Shown here one piece after another: positions 14,121-23,523 of a stretch of DNA of 41,889 nt. Where the stretch lies: positions 1-41,889 of the forward strand of contig CACZFO010000008.1 in assembly GCA_902780455.1 (NCBI GenBank), in the 5' to 3' direction. The DNA is from an uncultured Bacteroidia bacterium. Lineage in GTDB: Bacteria; Bacteroidota; Bacteroidia; Bacteroidales; UBA932. The position numbers were made by a program, and so were the translations under genes. The notes under the pieces are model-generated. The model saw only the letters and a list, made by a program, of their open reading frames with translations. It did not search any database and was not told where the DNA came from. How positions within the stretch are numbered: the stretch's first letter is position 1; each line of letters begins with the position of its first letter.

Positions 14121-14128
14121 TATATTTG
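14121..14128 (+). promoter_or_regulatory. Promoter -7 box of the CD225-like gene
   Basis: TATATTTG lies 32 nt upstream of the ATG at 14161. A TTTG at 14101-14104 is 16 nt upstream, shorter than the ideal spacing. Confidence 0.5.
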
Positions 14129-14160
14129 TATCCGGTAAATACAAGTTAAACAACATAGTC

Positions 14161-14574
14161 ATGTCAGAATTTGATTATCAGAACCAGCAGCAGGAAAGCC
14201 GGCAGGACCAGAATCAGAACTATCAGAATTATCAGAACGGTCCTTACGGCTATCAGCAAACCGGTTATGGCAACCAGCCTTACCAGGGAGCTCCGCAGCA
14301 GCCTGTAAAACCTACCACCAATCTGGTGTGGGCCATACTTACAACCATCCTCTGCTGCCTTCCTTTTGGAATAGTTTCAATAGTGTACGCAGCCAAAGTA
14401 GATTCTCTGTATTACACAGGGCATTTCCTCGAGGCTAAAGATGCTTCCAGAAAAGCCGGGATATGGGCTATCGTTTCCGCTTCATGCGGCGTGCTGTTCT
14501 TGATTCTCTATATCATCTCGATAGTGGTTGCCGCTTCTTCCGGCATTGCAGCGGAACTGCTCGATTTGTCCTGA
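14161..14574 (+). CDS. CD225/dispanin-like membrane protein
   Basis: The 137-residue protein has a Gln/Asn/Tyr/Gly-rich N-terminal tail (residues 1-50, low complexity). A CD225-type domain follows: first membrane helix TNLVWAILTTILCCLPFGIVSIVYAAKVD, a cytoplasmic loop YYTGHFLEAKDASRKAGIWA, and a second helix to about residue 128. Bacterial CD225 proteins are often encoded with DUF2752 proteins, as here (next gene 3 nt downstream). Their function is unknown. The ATG at 14161 is the natural start after the promoter; an upstream in-frame extension overlaps the promoter. Confidence 0.8.
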   Translation: MSEFDYQNQQQESRQDQNQNYQNYQNGPYGYQQTGYGNQPYQGAPQQPVKPTTNLVWAILTTILCCLPFGIVSIVYAAKVDSLYYTGHFLEAKDASRKAGIWAIVSASCGVLFLILYIISIVVAASSGIAAELLDLS

Positions 14575-14577
14575 TCC

Positions 14578-14979
14578 ATGGCCCGCAAAGTTGCAAGGAT
14601 CTGGTATTTTATCATTCCTGCCGTGCTGGTTGCGGCAGGAATGTTTTATTATTTCATGGATCCCCAAACCACCTGGTTCATGCCCAAATGCATGATGAAG
14701 GAACTGACTGGTTTCCAGTGTCCTTCCTGCGGGGCTCAGAGGGCTTTGCATGCCTTCCTGCACGGGCATGTGGCAGAGGCTCTCTCCTACAATCTTTTCT
14801 TTGTCATCGCGATACCGTTCCTTCTCCTTACCGCATATTCGGTAATGATGATGAGACGGCCGGACCCATCCCGTACCACTGTTCTTCTTTTCAACTTTAC
14901 TACCAGCCGGTACACGCTCTATTCCTACATTGTCCTTTATCTTGCATGGTGGGTTATAAGAAATGTCATCGGGATATAA
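14578..14979 (+). CDS. DUF2752 membrane protein
   Basis: The 133-residue protein has three predicted membrane helices (residues about 7-26, 70-92, 110-130). It carries the DUF2752 signature FQCPSCGAQRALHAFLHG, including the CPxCG pair (residues about 48-51). The function of the family is not known. It starts 3 nt after the CD225-like gene and is presumably cotranscribed. The next gene, an ECF sigma factor, has its own promoter box starting 8 nt after this stop codon. Confidence 0.82.
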   Translation: MARKVARIWYFIIPAVLVAAGMFYYFMDPQTTWFMPKCMMKELTGFQCPSCGAQRALHAFLHGHVAEALSYNLFFVIAIPFLLLTAYSVMMMRRPDPSRTTVLLFNFTTSRYTLYSYIVLYLAWWVIRNVIGI

Positions 14980-14986
14980 AATTGAT

Positions 14987-14994
14987 TATATTTG
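14987..14994 (+). promoter_or_regulatory. Promoter -7 box of the ECF sigma gene
   Basis: TATATTTG ends 4 nt before the sigma-factor ATG at 14999, so the predicted transcription start falls at about the start codon. No clear -33 TTG is seen at the expected distance. Confidence 0.5.
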
Positions 14995-14998
14995 TTTC

Positions 14999-15535
14999 AT
15001 GACATCTTCTGCAATTGACATTTCGGGCCTGTATGAAAGCCGCAGGAGTTTCCTGTGCTTCTACGCCATGGGCTTCCTGGATTCCTACCAGGAGGCTGAG
15101 GATGTCGTACAGAGTGTTTTTGAAAAGCTGCTGCTCAAGGACATAAACCTCAAGGATCCGATGAGTCTCAACTCTTATCTGATGTCTTCTGTGCGCAACG
15201 GCTGCCTGAACCATTTGTCCAGGAAGAAGATTCATGGCAGATATGCATCCAGCATATTGTCTGAAAGCCAGGATATTGACGACAAGTCTTTTCTCAACAG
15301 CCGAATAGAGGCTGAGGTTCTTTGGGAAATCTTTTCCAAGGTCAACGAACTGCCGTCCGGCTGCCGGCAGATCTTCAAGATGAGCTACCTGGAGAACCTG
15401 TCAAATCAGGAAATCGCAGACCGGCTGGGCATATCCGTAAATACGGTAAAAAGCCAGAAAGCAAGGTCAAAGGAACTGCTCAGGGAGTCTCTGAAGGACC
15501 TTTTTGCCGTTGTTGCAGTTATTTTAGGACTCTGA
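14999..15535 (+). CDS. ECF RNA polymerase sigma factor (FecI-like)
   Basis: The 178-residue protein has sigma region 2 (FLCFYAMGFLDSYQEAEDVVQSVFEKLL, residues about 19-46) and region 4 with a helix-turn-helix (LSNQEIADRLGISVNTVKSQKARSKELL, about 138-165). ECF factors of this kind in Bacteroidota act with a FecR anti-sigma factor and the STN domain of a partner SusC/TonB receptor. That whole set follows directly, so this factor probably drives the SusCD operon at 16576-24393. The ATG at 14999 is used because a promoter box precedes it immediately. Confidence 0.9.
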   Translation: MTSSAIDISGLYESRRSFLCFYAMGFLDSYQEAEDVVQSVFEKLLLKDINLKDPMSLNSYLMSSVRNGCLNHLSRKKIHGRYASSILSESQDIDDKSFLNSRIEAEVLWEIFSKVNELPSGCRQIFKMSYLENLSNQEIADRLGISVNTVKSQKARSKELLRESLKDLFAVVAVILGL

Positions 15536-15602
15536 TTCCATCCTTTTTCACTTTTTGATTGTCTATTTAACAGAAGGGGGCATAATGCCCTCAGGCAATC
15601 GT

Positions 15603-16562
15603 ATGGATAAAACCAGAGAAGAAAAGGTTAAAGAACTTCTGGTTCTGCACCTGCTGAAGGAACTCAGCCAGGAGCAGGCCGGAGAGTTGGATTCCTGGAG
15701 AAAAGAATCTCCTGAGAATGAAGATTTGTTCAAAAGGATCTCGGATCCTGATTATCTGGAGAAACGCCATAAGGATTATCTTGAGGCTGTTTCTTCCGGA
15801 AAGAAGACTTCTGAAAGGAAGGCCGGAGGCCTTTGGAGGTGGTTTCTTGTTACAGCCGGAGCAGCTGCGGCGGTGTTCCTTGCAGTGATGCTGGTCCAGC
15901 TTTCAAAAGTAAAGATGCTCACCCTGCACGCTCCCCAGAAAGGTATTGCTTCAGTGGTGCTTCCTGACGGAACCAATGTCTGGCTCAAGTCTTCATCAAC
16001 CATTACCTATCCTGAAAGATTCTCCAAGGACAGCAGGGATGTAAGCCTGAGCGGAGAAGGTTACTTTGAAGTGGCGCGGCAGGAGGGCTGTCCGTTTGTG
16101 GTCAGCTGTGATGCCTTCTCAATCAAGGTTTTGGGCACCAAGTTCGACATCAAGTCCTATCGCGATGAAAACCAGGCCCTGGCGGCAGTGATAGATGGAG
16201 AGGTTTCCATCATATATGCAGACAGCACCGGTGTGGAAAAAGAGGAGAGTATGGTAGGGGGAGACCTTTCCATATTTGACAAGACCTCCAGGAGCAATAC
16301 TGTAGTAAAGTCCAACACATCAATCTATTCATCCTGGCTCGGAGGAGTCTATTACTTTGAATCTGAAACCCTTGAAAGCATACTGAGAGAGGTTTGCCGG
16401 TATTACGGCTATAATCTGATACTTGCAGACAGCGTTGTCAAGGACAAGGTCCTGTCCGGAAGGCTCAAGATGGAGGACAGTCCGCAGGCTATCATTGAGG
16501 CTTTCCAGGAATTCCTTCCGGGACATGTAATCTTTGAATCAGACACTATAATCATCCAATAA
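15603..16562 (+). CDS. FecR-family anti-sigma factor
   Basis: The 319-residue protein has an N-terminal cytoplasmic sigma-binding region (about 1-70; EELDSWRKESPENEDLF-like), one membrane helix (WRWFLVTAGAAAAVFLAVMLVQL, about 79-101) and a periplasmic FecR domain. The FecR domain shows PQKGIASVVLPDGTNVWLKSSSTITYP and VSLSGEGYFEVAR. A C-terminal DUF4974/STN-like region begins at YYFESETLESILREVCRYYGYN. FecR relays a signal from the STN domain of its outer-membrane receptor to the sigma factor. The start is uncertain: ATG 15603 (MDKTREEK) fits the family; ATG 15585 is the alternative and has a G-rich stretch upstream. The gene lies 67 nt after the sigma gene and 13 nt before susC. Confidence 0.92.
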   Translation: MDKTREEKVKELLVLHLLKELSQEQAGELDSWRKESPENEDLFKRISDPDYLEKRHKDYLEAVSSGKKTSERKAGGLWRWFLVTAGAAAAVFLAVMLVQLSKVKMLTLHAPQKGIASVVLPDGTNVWLKSSSTITYPERFSKDSRDVSLSGEGYFEVARQEGCPFVVSCDAFSIKVLGTKFDIKSYRDENQALAAVIDGEVSIIYADSTGVEKEESMVGGDLSIFDKTSRSNTVVKSNTSIYSSWLGGVYYFESETLESILREVCRYYGYNLILADSVVKDKVLSGRLKMEDSPQAIIEAFQEFLPGHVIFESDTIIIQ

Positions 16563-16575
16563 AAACTTTTGACCT

Positions 16576-19500
16576 ATGAAGAAAAGAGATTCAAGATCCC
16601 TTTTGATGCTTCTTGTGGCGGGGCTGGGCCTGTTGCTGACAACGTCAGCTGCAACGGCACAGTCAAAGAAAGGTCAGTACGATGTAAAAATCGACAACCT
16701 TCCGTTAAAAGAGGCTTTGATGAAGGTATCCACTCAGTGTGGGTATTACTTTGTTTATGAGGATGCTGATCTTGCCGGTGCTCCTAAGGTGAACAAGGAG
16801 TTTAAATCCAGCACGATAGAGCAGATTCTAGCAGGTTGTCTGGAAGGTACGCAGCTTACTTTCCAGGTAAGTAAGAAGAACGTCTATATCAAGAAGGCGG
16901 CCAAGGCTCAGGCTTCTCAGGACAAGACTTCTACTTCTGCTGCTGCCGGACAGAAGCAGCAGGGGTATGTTACAGGAAAGGTAACCGATGTTTCAGGCGA
17001 GCCTCTTCCTGGAACTTATGTAAAGGTTAAGGAACAGCCGAATCTGGGAACATCTACAGATTCCGACGGTAACTACAGGATCAAGGTAGACGACCTGAAT
17101 TCAGAACGTACCCTCCTGTTCAGTTTTGTTGGAATGCAGGAGCAGGAGATCAAGGTCAACGGACGTGCCGTGATAGACGTTACCTTGAGGGAGGAATACA
17201 ACAAACTGGAGCAGATCGTGGTTGTAGGATACGGCGCGGTAAGGAAAAAGGACATTGCCGGTTCCGTACAGAACGTAACTTCTGACCAGATCGCAGAAAC
17301 CAACAATCCGACCTTTGAGAAAGCTCTCCAGGGAAGGATTTCCGGTGTCCAGATCATCTCATCTTCAGGTATACCTGGAGGTTCCGTTTCAATAAGCATC
17401 CGCGGTAGGGGTTCCATCAACGCCGGCACACAGCCTCTTTACATCATAGACGGTGTGCAGATGACAAACGGCGGACAGAGCACCAGCGTAGTTGAGAGCG
17501 CCAACGTGATGGGCGGTATCAACCCTAGCGACATTGAGTCAATCACCGTCCTCAAGGATGGTGCATCAGCTTCTATCTACGGAGCCCAGGCTGCCAACGG
17601 AGTTGTCATCATCACTACCAAGAGAGGTTCCCAGGGCAAGACCAAGGTTACTTTCAGCGCAACCGTGGGTGCCCAGAAACTGGCCCGCAAGATCAAGGTC
17701 ATGTCAGGTCCTCAGTGGGCTGAATTTGCTCTCAAGGAGTACCAGAACTATGACGAGGTATACGGAACAAACTACTATGAGCAGCACAAGGACCTGTTCA
17801 AGAGCTTCGGCTGGGGAGACGACGGATATTCTGCAGCCCAGACAACAGACTGGTACAAGGAGATCTTCCGTACCGCCATATCCCACAACTATGAGCTGGG
17901 TGTTTCAGGAGGCGGAGAGAAGACCCACTTCTACGTTTCAGGAAACTACAACAAGACAGACGGAGTAATCCGCCATACCGGATATACCAGGGCAACCGGC
18001 AGGGTGAATCTTTCTCACGACCTGACCAAATGGCTGACCCTGAGTACAAAGAACTCTTTCAGCAGGAACAACTACAACCAGGCTTCAACAGTGGCTGCAG
18101 CCAATCCTTCAAGGGCTGCCATGTTCCTCAATCCTGGAGTTTCTCCAAGGGATGAAGACGGAAACTGGATCATGGACCTGCCTTACGGCTATCCTCTGTA
18201 CAACATTCCTCAGATGCTGGAACTCAACGAGTACAACGCAAAGGTCAATAACCTGATATCATCCAATGACCTTACCGTCAAGTTTATGGAAGGTCTTGAG
18301 TTCAAGAGCAGTTACAATGTGAACTACACATGGATCAACGAGCATCAGTACAATGACCCTCGCACAAGGCTCGGAAACCGCCAGAACGGTGTGGTATCTG
18401 CACACGACACAGATGAGAGCATCTTCCAGACAGACCAGGTTCTGACATACAACACTGAACTGGGCAAAGACCGTCTGACTGCAACAGCCGGTTTCTCTTA
18501 CAGGGATTCCAGGTTCCACAGCATAACCGCCTCCGCAATAGGAGCCGGAACTCCCGGACTCCACATGCTTGACAGCGCTCCTACTCCTCAGGAAACTGGA
18601 GAAAGCTTCTCCGAGAGCAAGATGGCAGGTTTCTTCGGCAGGGTGAACTATACTCTCAGAGACAAGTACATATTTACAGGAACAATCCGTTACGACGGTT
18701 CATCCAGATTCGGAAAAGACAACAGATGGGGTTGGTTCCCTTCATTCTCATTTGCCTGGAGAGCCAAGGAAGAGGATTTCCTGAAGGATGTGGATTGGCT
18801 GAGCGACCTCAAGCTCAGGGCCAGCTACGGTGTGACCGGTAACTCAAGCATCAGCAACTACGGTGCAAGAAGGCTGTATTCCGGCGGATACGCATATGAC
18901 GGAATGACAGGTCTGGTTGCTTCTTCCATTGGAAATCCAAAACTTTCATGGGAAAAGAAGCATTCCAAGAACATAGGTATCACTGCAGGATTCTTCAAGG
19001 GCAGGATTACTTTTGACTTTGATGTTTATCGCGATGATACAAAGAATCTGCTTTACTCCAGGAGCATTCCTATTACTACCGGATTCGGCTCCATTTCATC
19101 CAACATGGGCGGTGTTAAGAACGAGGGATTTGACTTCCAGCTCAACACCAAGAACATAGACCGTGAGAACTTCAGGTGGGAGACCAACTTCAACATTTCC
19201 TACACCAGGAACGCCATCACCAAACTGCAGGACGGCCTGGATCAGATAGGAAACCTCAAGGTGGGCAAGCCTATTACTGCCGAGTGGATTTACAAGTGGG
19301 CTGGTGTCAATACTTCAGACGGCCGTCCAATGTATTACGACAAAGACGGATACATCACCTACAATCCTTCACTGGACGACAGATACTGGGTAAGAGGCAG
19401 GGATCCTAAATGGTATGGCGGTATGCTCAATACCCTTACCTGGAAGAACTTCACCTTGTCCTTCTTCCTCCAGTTCCAGGCAGGAGCCGTAAAGTACTGG

Positions 19501-19908
19501 AGCGACAAGACCGTTCTTATAGGACAGGCTGCTGACAACAACCTCTTCCGTGAGATGTATTATGATTACTGGAGACAGCCGGGTGATGTAACCTGGGTTC
19601 CAAAACCATTCTACAACGGCAGCTACCCTGGAAGCCCGAGAGCTTACGATTCCAATACTGATCCGGGAATGAGCCTGATATATGAGTCTACAGACTTCAT
19701 CAAGCTCAAGAACGTCAACCTCAGCTACGATTTCCCTAAGGCAACCATCCGCAAGATCGGCCTGGAAGGACTTCAGCTGTTTGTAAACGCTTACAATATC
19801 TGGACAACTACACCTTACCAAGGCTATGACCCTGAGTCAGTAGGCAATGACAGAGGTCTTTACCCTCAGTCCAAGAGCTTCAGCTTTGGTCTGAAGTTGA
19901 ACTTCTAA
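16576..19908 (+). CDS. SusC-type TonB-dependent receptor with STN domain
   Basis: The 1110-residue outer-membrane protein has, in order: signal peptide (1 to about 29), STN domain (about 34-107, VKIDNLPLKEALMKVSTQCGYYF), a carboxypeptidase-regulatory-like domain (about 129-205, VTGKVTDVSGEPLPGTYVKV), a SusC signature (VVVGYGAVRKKDIAGSV), the plug (about 235-350) and the barrel. SusC proteins import ligands captured by SusD in a TonB-dependent manner. The STN domain indicates signalling to FecR, encoded 13 nt upstream. The substrate cannot be read directly. The downstream cyanophycinase-like and peptidase genes, and the absence of any carbohydrate enzyme, suggest a peptide. SusD follows after 13 nt. 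Confidence 0.95.
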   Translation: MKKRDSRSLLMLLVAGLGLLLTTSAATAQSKKGQYDVKIDNLPLKEALMKVSTQCGYYFVYEDADLAGAPKVNKEFKSSTIEQILAGCLEGTQLTFQVSKKNVYIKKAAKAQASQDKTSTSAAAGQKQQGYVTGKVTDVSGEPLPGTYVKVKEQPNLGTSTDSDGNYRIKVDDLNSERTLLFSFVGMQEQEIKVNGRAVIDVTLREEYNKLEQIVVVGYGAVRKKDIAGSVQNVTSDQIAETNNPTFEKALQGRISGVQIISSSGIPGGSVSISIRGRGSINAGTQPLYIIDGVQMTNGGQSTSVVESANVMGGINPSDIESITVLKDGASASIYGAQAANGVVIITTKRGSQGKTKVTFSATVGAQKLARKIKVMSGPQWAEFALKEYQNYDEVYGTNYYEQHKDLFKSFGWGDDGYSAAQTTDWYKEIFRTAISHNYELGVSGGGEKTHFYVSGNYNKTDGVIRHTGYTRATGRVNLSHDLTKWLTLSTKNSFSRNNYNQASTVAAANPSRAAMFLNPGVSPRDEDGNWIMDLPYGYPLYNIPQMLELNEYNAKVNNLISSNDLTVKFMEGLEFKSSYNVNYTWINEHQYNDPRTRLGNRQNGVVSAHDTDESIFQTDQVLTYNTELGKDRLTATAGFSYRDSRFHSITASAIGAGTPGLHMLDSAPTPQETGESFSESKMAGFFGRVNYTLRDKYIFTGTIRYDGSSRFGKDNRWGWFPSFSFAWRAKEEDFLKDVDWLSDLKLRASYGVTGNSSISNYGARRLYSGGYAYDGMTGLVASSIGNPKLSWEKKHSKNIGITAGFFKGRITFDFDVYRDDTKNLLYSRSIPITTGFGSISSNMGGVKNEGFDFQLNTKNIDRENFRWETNFNISYTRNAITKLQDGLDQIGNLKVGKPITAEWIYKWAGVNTSDGRPMYYDKDGYITYNPSLDDRYWVRGRDPKWYGGMLNTLTWKNFTLSFFLQFQAGAVKYWSDKTVLIGQAADNNLFREMYYDYWRQPGDVTWVPKPFYNGSYPGSPRAYDSNTDPGMSLIYESTDFIKLKNVNLSYDFPKATIRKIGLEGLQLFVNAYNIWTTTPYQGYDPESVGNDRGLYPQSKSFSFGLKLNF

Positions 19909-19921
19909 AATCCTAAAGGAA

Positions 19922-21364
19922 ATGAAAACATTAAAGAACATATCAATTATACTGCTCGTTGCCTTTGGTTTCTGTGCATGTGATTCTCTGCTTGACGTTG
20001 AGACAAAGCATGCCCTTCCGCAGGAGGAGATGGAAAACGAAGAAGGAGCACGTAGCCTTATCATAGGCGTTTATGACCGCATGCAGGAACCTACCTACGC
20101 CGGCAGGGATTTCCTGACTCTTCCCGACGTAATGGGCGACAATGTGAAACTCAACCCTGGTGCTACCAGGTATACACGTCAGTATCAGTTCACCCCATAC
20201 TACAACATAGATATCTGGGATGCAGCATACAGTCAGATAGTTTCCTTGAACGAAGCTCTGTATTACCTGGGCAAGCTTGAGGAGACTCCTTCTGTAAAGG
20301 CTCTCAAGGGAGAGGCTCTTTTCCTGAGGGCTTATGACTACTTCTATCTTGCAAGCATCTACGGCCGCATGCCGGGTCATCTGGTAGATGGCTTTGACCT
20401 CTGCGTTCCGCTGATCAAGGAACCTTTCTTCAACAATGGCGGAAACATCTCTGAGGAGGCATCAGTAGCCAGGGATAAGGTAGACGTTGTATGGGCACAG
20501 ATCGTAGATGACCTTAACGAGGCTTTTGAGCTGATGAACGGAAACGACAAGGGCAATTTCCCTAACAGGGCATCTGCCATTGCAGCAAAGGCCTTGCTTT
20601 CCAGGGTATATCTTTACATGGGCAGATGGAGCGACTGCGTTACAGCTTCAACCTACGTGCTGAACAACTCTCCTGCAAAGATATATTCAGGCAAACAGTA
20701 TACGAGCATATTCTCTTCCGGAAGCGAAAGCATCTGGCAGCTCCACTACACCGAGGCTGAGAACCTGCTTTCTTCTTCTCTCCACTCTGCATACGGAACC
20801 AAGGATGATGGAGTCAGGGATGATGAAGGCTACGGCAACGGCAAGGGAACAGGAGACGCAGTACTTTCTGTAACAGATGAATTCGTGTCTCTCCTTGACC
20901 AGGAAAATGACATCCGTTTCGGAGCCCTCAGAAAGGTCAAGTATTCTGGATTGAAGCTTTGGTGGACAATCAAGTTCAATTCATGGAAGAAGGCCGACCT
21001 GTTCGGTCTGGACGATGTTCCTCTGATCAGGATTTCAGAGATACTTCTCAACAGGGCTGAGGCTTATGCCCACCAGAACATCATGGGATCTGCCAGGGCC
21101 GACATCAATGACCTGAGAGGCAAGAGAGGCATCGGTGACACCGACGTTCCGGATTCAGGCCTGCTTGATGAAATACTTCTTCAGAGAAGGATCGAGCTTG
21201 CCTTTGAAGGCCACAGGTACTTTGACCGCAAGAGACTCGGACTGGATATCCTCCGTCCTGAGGGTCTTCCTTCAATTCCTTATTCAGACTACAGAGTAGT
21301 GGCAGCTATCGGAACAACCGAACTGGATGTGAACAAGCTGCTTGTACAAAATCCCGGTTATTAA
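19922..21364 (+). CDS. SusD/RagB-type outer-membrane lipoprotein
   Basis: The 480-residue lipoprotein (signal MKTLKNISIILLVAFGFCACD, lipid Cys about 18-20) forms the lid over the SusC channel and binds the ligand at the cell surface. Family features include the helical TPR-like segments DAAYSQIVSLNEALYYLGKL, ALKGEALFLRAYDYFYLASIYGRMPG (residues about 121-146) and the C-terminal ISEILLNRAEAYA plus RRIELAFEGHRYFDRKRLG. SusD proteins exist for glycans and for peptides or proteins (RagB type), and sequence reading does not settle which. It is tightly spaced with the flanking genes (13 nt and 18 nt). Confidence 0.95.
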   Translation: MKTLKNISIILLVAFGFCACDSLLDVETKHALPQEEMENEEGARSLIIGVYDRMQEPTYAGRDFLTLPDVMGDNVKLNPGATRYTRQYQFTPYYNIDIWDAAYSQIVSLNEALYYLGKLEETPSVKALKGEALFLRAYDYFYLASIYGRMPGHLVDGFDLCVPLIKEPFFNNGGNISEEASVARDKVDVVWAQIVDDLNEAFELMNGNDKGNFPNRASAIAAKALLSRVYLYMGRWSDCVTASTYVLNNSPAKIYSGKQYTSIFSSGSESIWQLHYTEAENLLSSSLHSAYGTKDDGVRDDEGYGNGKGTGDAVLSVTDEFVSLLDQENDIRFGALRKVKYSGLKLWWTIKFNSWKKADLFGLDDVPLIRISEILLNRAEAYAHQNIMGSARADINDLRGKRGIGDTDVPDSGLLDEILLQRRIELAFEGHRYFDRKRLGLDILRPEGLPSIPYSDYRVVAAIGTTELDVNKLLVQNPGY

Positions 21365-21382
21365 CAGCTAATACAGATCGAG

Positions 21383-22405
21383 ATGAAAACAATATTGAAA
21401 TCAACTATAGTTCTCGCCTTTATGTTGGTCATGTTCTCCTGCCAGAAGGAGGACCGGACATACAAGGGACCTCAGTATTTTGAGTTCAGCGCATCCGAGA
21501 ACAGCCAGGTAGCCAACAACGGAGTCTATACCAAGGAGAACGGCGAATTGGGAGTAGACAAGGTTGTGGTTCAGCTTGTAAAACATTCAGATTCTCCGGT
21601 AACGGTTTCATACAAGATCGTGCCTGAGGTCTATTACCTGAAAGACGAGAGCCGCCTGGTTTCAGAGGTTCCTGCCGGAAAGGCTGCGGACCTTGTGGAC
21701 ATCCTGCCTTCAACAGCAGAATACGGCACCGATTACGAGATAGTTTCTGGAAGCGGCTCTACATTTGACCCTTCTTCCATGAGCGGAACACTGACAATTC
21801 CTGCCGGTGAGTACTTCGGCTACATCAATGTGGACATGAAGGTAAAGTCAGGCAACAATTTCTACATAGTTCTCGTGGATTCTCCTGATACCAAGGCCAA
21901 CAAGCCTAGTTCCATCCTCAATTACGTGATGATGCCGGAGATGATGGTATACTTTGAGGAGTCTTTCCTTGAGGAAATACCTTCTACCTTCACCCTCATA
22001 GACAAGGACGGTGACGGATACTGCTGGGAGTGGTACGACGGAGAGGTTACTTCAGACTCCTGGAAGAGCGGCGGTATAGGCCCTCTTACTCCGGAGAACT
22101 ACCTTGTTACCCCTGCTATCGAAATCGGAAACAAGATGAAGACTGCCTTTGTAAGCTTTGACGTGCGCGCCAAGCATGACGAAGGTTACAAGGTTGTAAT
22201 CTCAACTTCACCGATTACCGATGCCAACTGCCGCAGCGCCGATGTGGCCCTTGACTGGCAGGTAACTGAGGTCAACGACTGGGTAACCATCAACGTTGAC
22301 ATCAGCGACTACAGGGGTAAGACCGTATATGTAGCTTTGGTACACGGAAACTGCACCGACCAGTACTACATCAGGGTCAAGAACCTCAAAGTTTACGGAT
22401 TGTAA
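21383..22405 (+). CDS. Surface lipoprotein with choice-of-anchor-J-like domain
   Basis: The 340-residue lipoprotein (signal ending MLVMFSCQKED, lipid Cys about 20) probably sits on the cell surface with SusCD. Residues about 30-175 are beta-rich and resemble the Calx-beta/DUF4843-like modules of SusE-position proteins (TAEYGTDYEI, GTLTIPAGEYFGYINVDM). Residues about 190-340 resemble cleaved-adhesin/choice-of-anchor-J domains: DSWKSGGIGPLTPENYLVTPAIEIG and a jelly-roll end YYIRVKNLKVYG. Such domains bind proteins or glycans at the surface. A role in ligand capture is inferred from its position 18 nt after susD and 18 nt before the peptidase gene. Confidence 0.8.
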   Translation: MKTILKSTIVLAFMLVMFSCQKEDRTYKGPQYFEFSASENSQVANNGVYTKENGELGVDKVVVQLVKHSDSPVTVSYKIVPEVYYLKDESRLVSEVPAGKAADLVDILPSTAEYGTDYEIVSGSGSTFDPSSMSGTLTIPAGEYFGYINVDMKVKSGNNFYIVLVDSPDTKANKPSSILNYVMMPEMMVYFEESFLEEIPSTFTLIDKDGDGYCWEWYDGEVTSDSWKSGGIGPLTPENYLVTPAIEIGNKMKTAFVSFDVRAKHDEGYKVVISTSPITDANCRSADVALDWQVTEVNDWVTINVDISDYRGKTVYVALVHGNCTDQYYIRVKNLKVYGL

Positions 22406-22423
22406 AATTAAAGACAAGCAGAG

Positions 22424-23521
22424 ATGATAGATGAAAGACTCAGGCAGATATTTGAAGATCTGACCTCCATAGATGCCATTTCCGGGCATGAAGCGCCGGT
22501 GGCTGCCTACATAAAGGAATTTGTGGAAAGGCTGGGCCTGGAATGTGAAATGGACGGTGCCGCGGAACTTTCCGGAGGGAATTCGGGCAATGTCATCGTG
22601 AGGATAAAAGGCGGGGGAAACCATTTCCTGGCCTCTCACATGGATACCCCGCGTTCCACAAAGGGGCTCGTGCGCGTCTTCCATGAAGACAGGATAACAT
22701 CTGACGGAACAACTCCGCTCGGTGTGGATGACAGGGGCGGTCTTTCATCTATCCTCTATGCCTTGGAGAAAGCTGTCGCCGATGATACCTTGAAACCTTG
22801 CACGCTGCTTTTCACGGTTTGCGAGGAGACAACCCTTGCAGGTTCTACATATTTCAAGCCTGACGAGGGAATCAGATACGGTTTCATCTTTGATTCCTAC
22901 ATGAGTCCGCCGGCAATCGTGAGCGAAACCTGCGGGCTCCTGGAATTCGACTTCACCTTCCATGGCCGCTCTTCCCATGCCGGAATTGCTCCGGAGAAAG
23001 GCATCAGCGCCATACAGGTGGCTTGTGAAGCCGTTACCAAGTTCCCTTACGGAAAACTTGGGGAGAAGGATACCGGCAACATAGGCAGGATATGCGGAGG
23101 TACAGCAACCAACGTAGTGTGTGATTCAGTAACGATTTCCGGTGAGATCCGCAGCGGAAACCAGGAAGACGGAGAGAAACGTTTCAGTAAGATCGTTGAA
23201 GATTTTGAGCAGGTCTGCTCAAAGCACGGCGCTACCATGGAGTACCGCAGTGCCTGGGATTTCACTCCGTATCACATACGTCCTGAGGACGAGCCTTACC
23301 GCCTCTTCAGCAAGGTTGTGTCCGGTATGGGCCTTGAACCACTGCCTATGAAGTCTATGGGCGGCAGCGATGCCAATGCAATGAACAAGAAAGGGATAAA
23401 GACAATCAACCTGGGAGTGGGGGCCCAGAATCCTCACGGAAACGATGAGTTCATCCTCTATGAGGACTTCACCAGGGCCGCAGCCATTGCCTACGGTTTG
23501 ATGACAACAACATTGGATTAA
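22424..23521 (+). CDS. M20-family metallopeptidase (PepT-like)
   Basis: The 365-residue protein has no signal peptide and is probably cytoplasmic. It has the two-zinc aminopeptidase motifs: SHMDTP (H72, D74), GVDDRGG (bridging D102/D103), CEETT (general base and ligand, E134/E135), FDSY (D157), and HGND near the C-terminus as the last ligand. GTATNVV and MGGSDAN are typical of the PepT-like branch. These enzymes cut short peptides from the N-terminus. In this operon it could finish digestion of peptides imported by SusCD, for example dipeptides released by the cyanophycinase-like enzyme encoded 2 nt downstream. Activity on beta-aspartyl dipeptides is a guess; known enzymes for that belong to other families. 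Confidence 0.9.
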   Translation: MIDERLRQIFEDLTSIDAISGHEAPVAAYIKEFVERLGLECEMDGAAELSGGNSGNVIVRIKGGGNHFLASHMDTPRSTKGLVRVFHEDRITSDGTTPLGVDDRGGLSSILYALEKAVADDTLKPCTLLFTVCEETTLAGSTYFKPDEGIRYGFIFDSYMSPPAIVSETCGLLEFDFTFHGRSSHAGIAPEKGISAIQVACEAVTKFPYGKLGEKDTGNIGRICGGTATNVVCDSVTISGEIRSGNQEDGEKRFSKIVEDFEQVCSKHGATMEYRSAWDFTPYHIRPEDEPYRLFSKVVSGMGLEPLPMKSMGGSDANAMNKKGIKTINLGVGAQNPHGNDEFILYEDFTRAAAIAYGLMTTTLD

Positions 23522-23523
23522 AA

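Noticed and set aside
13947..14138. 63-codon open frame on the plus strand
   Set aside because: It covers the tRNA-Ser gene and its terminator.
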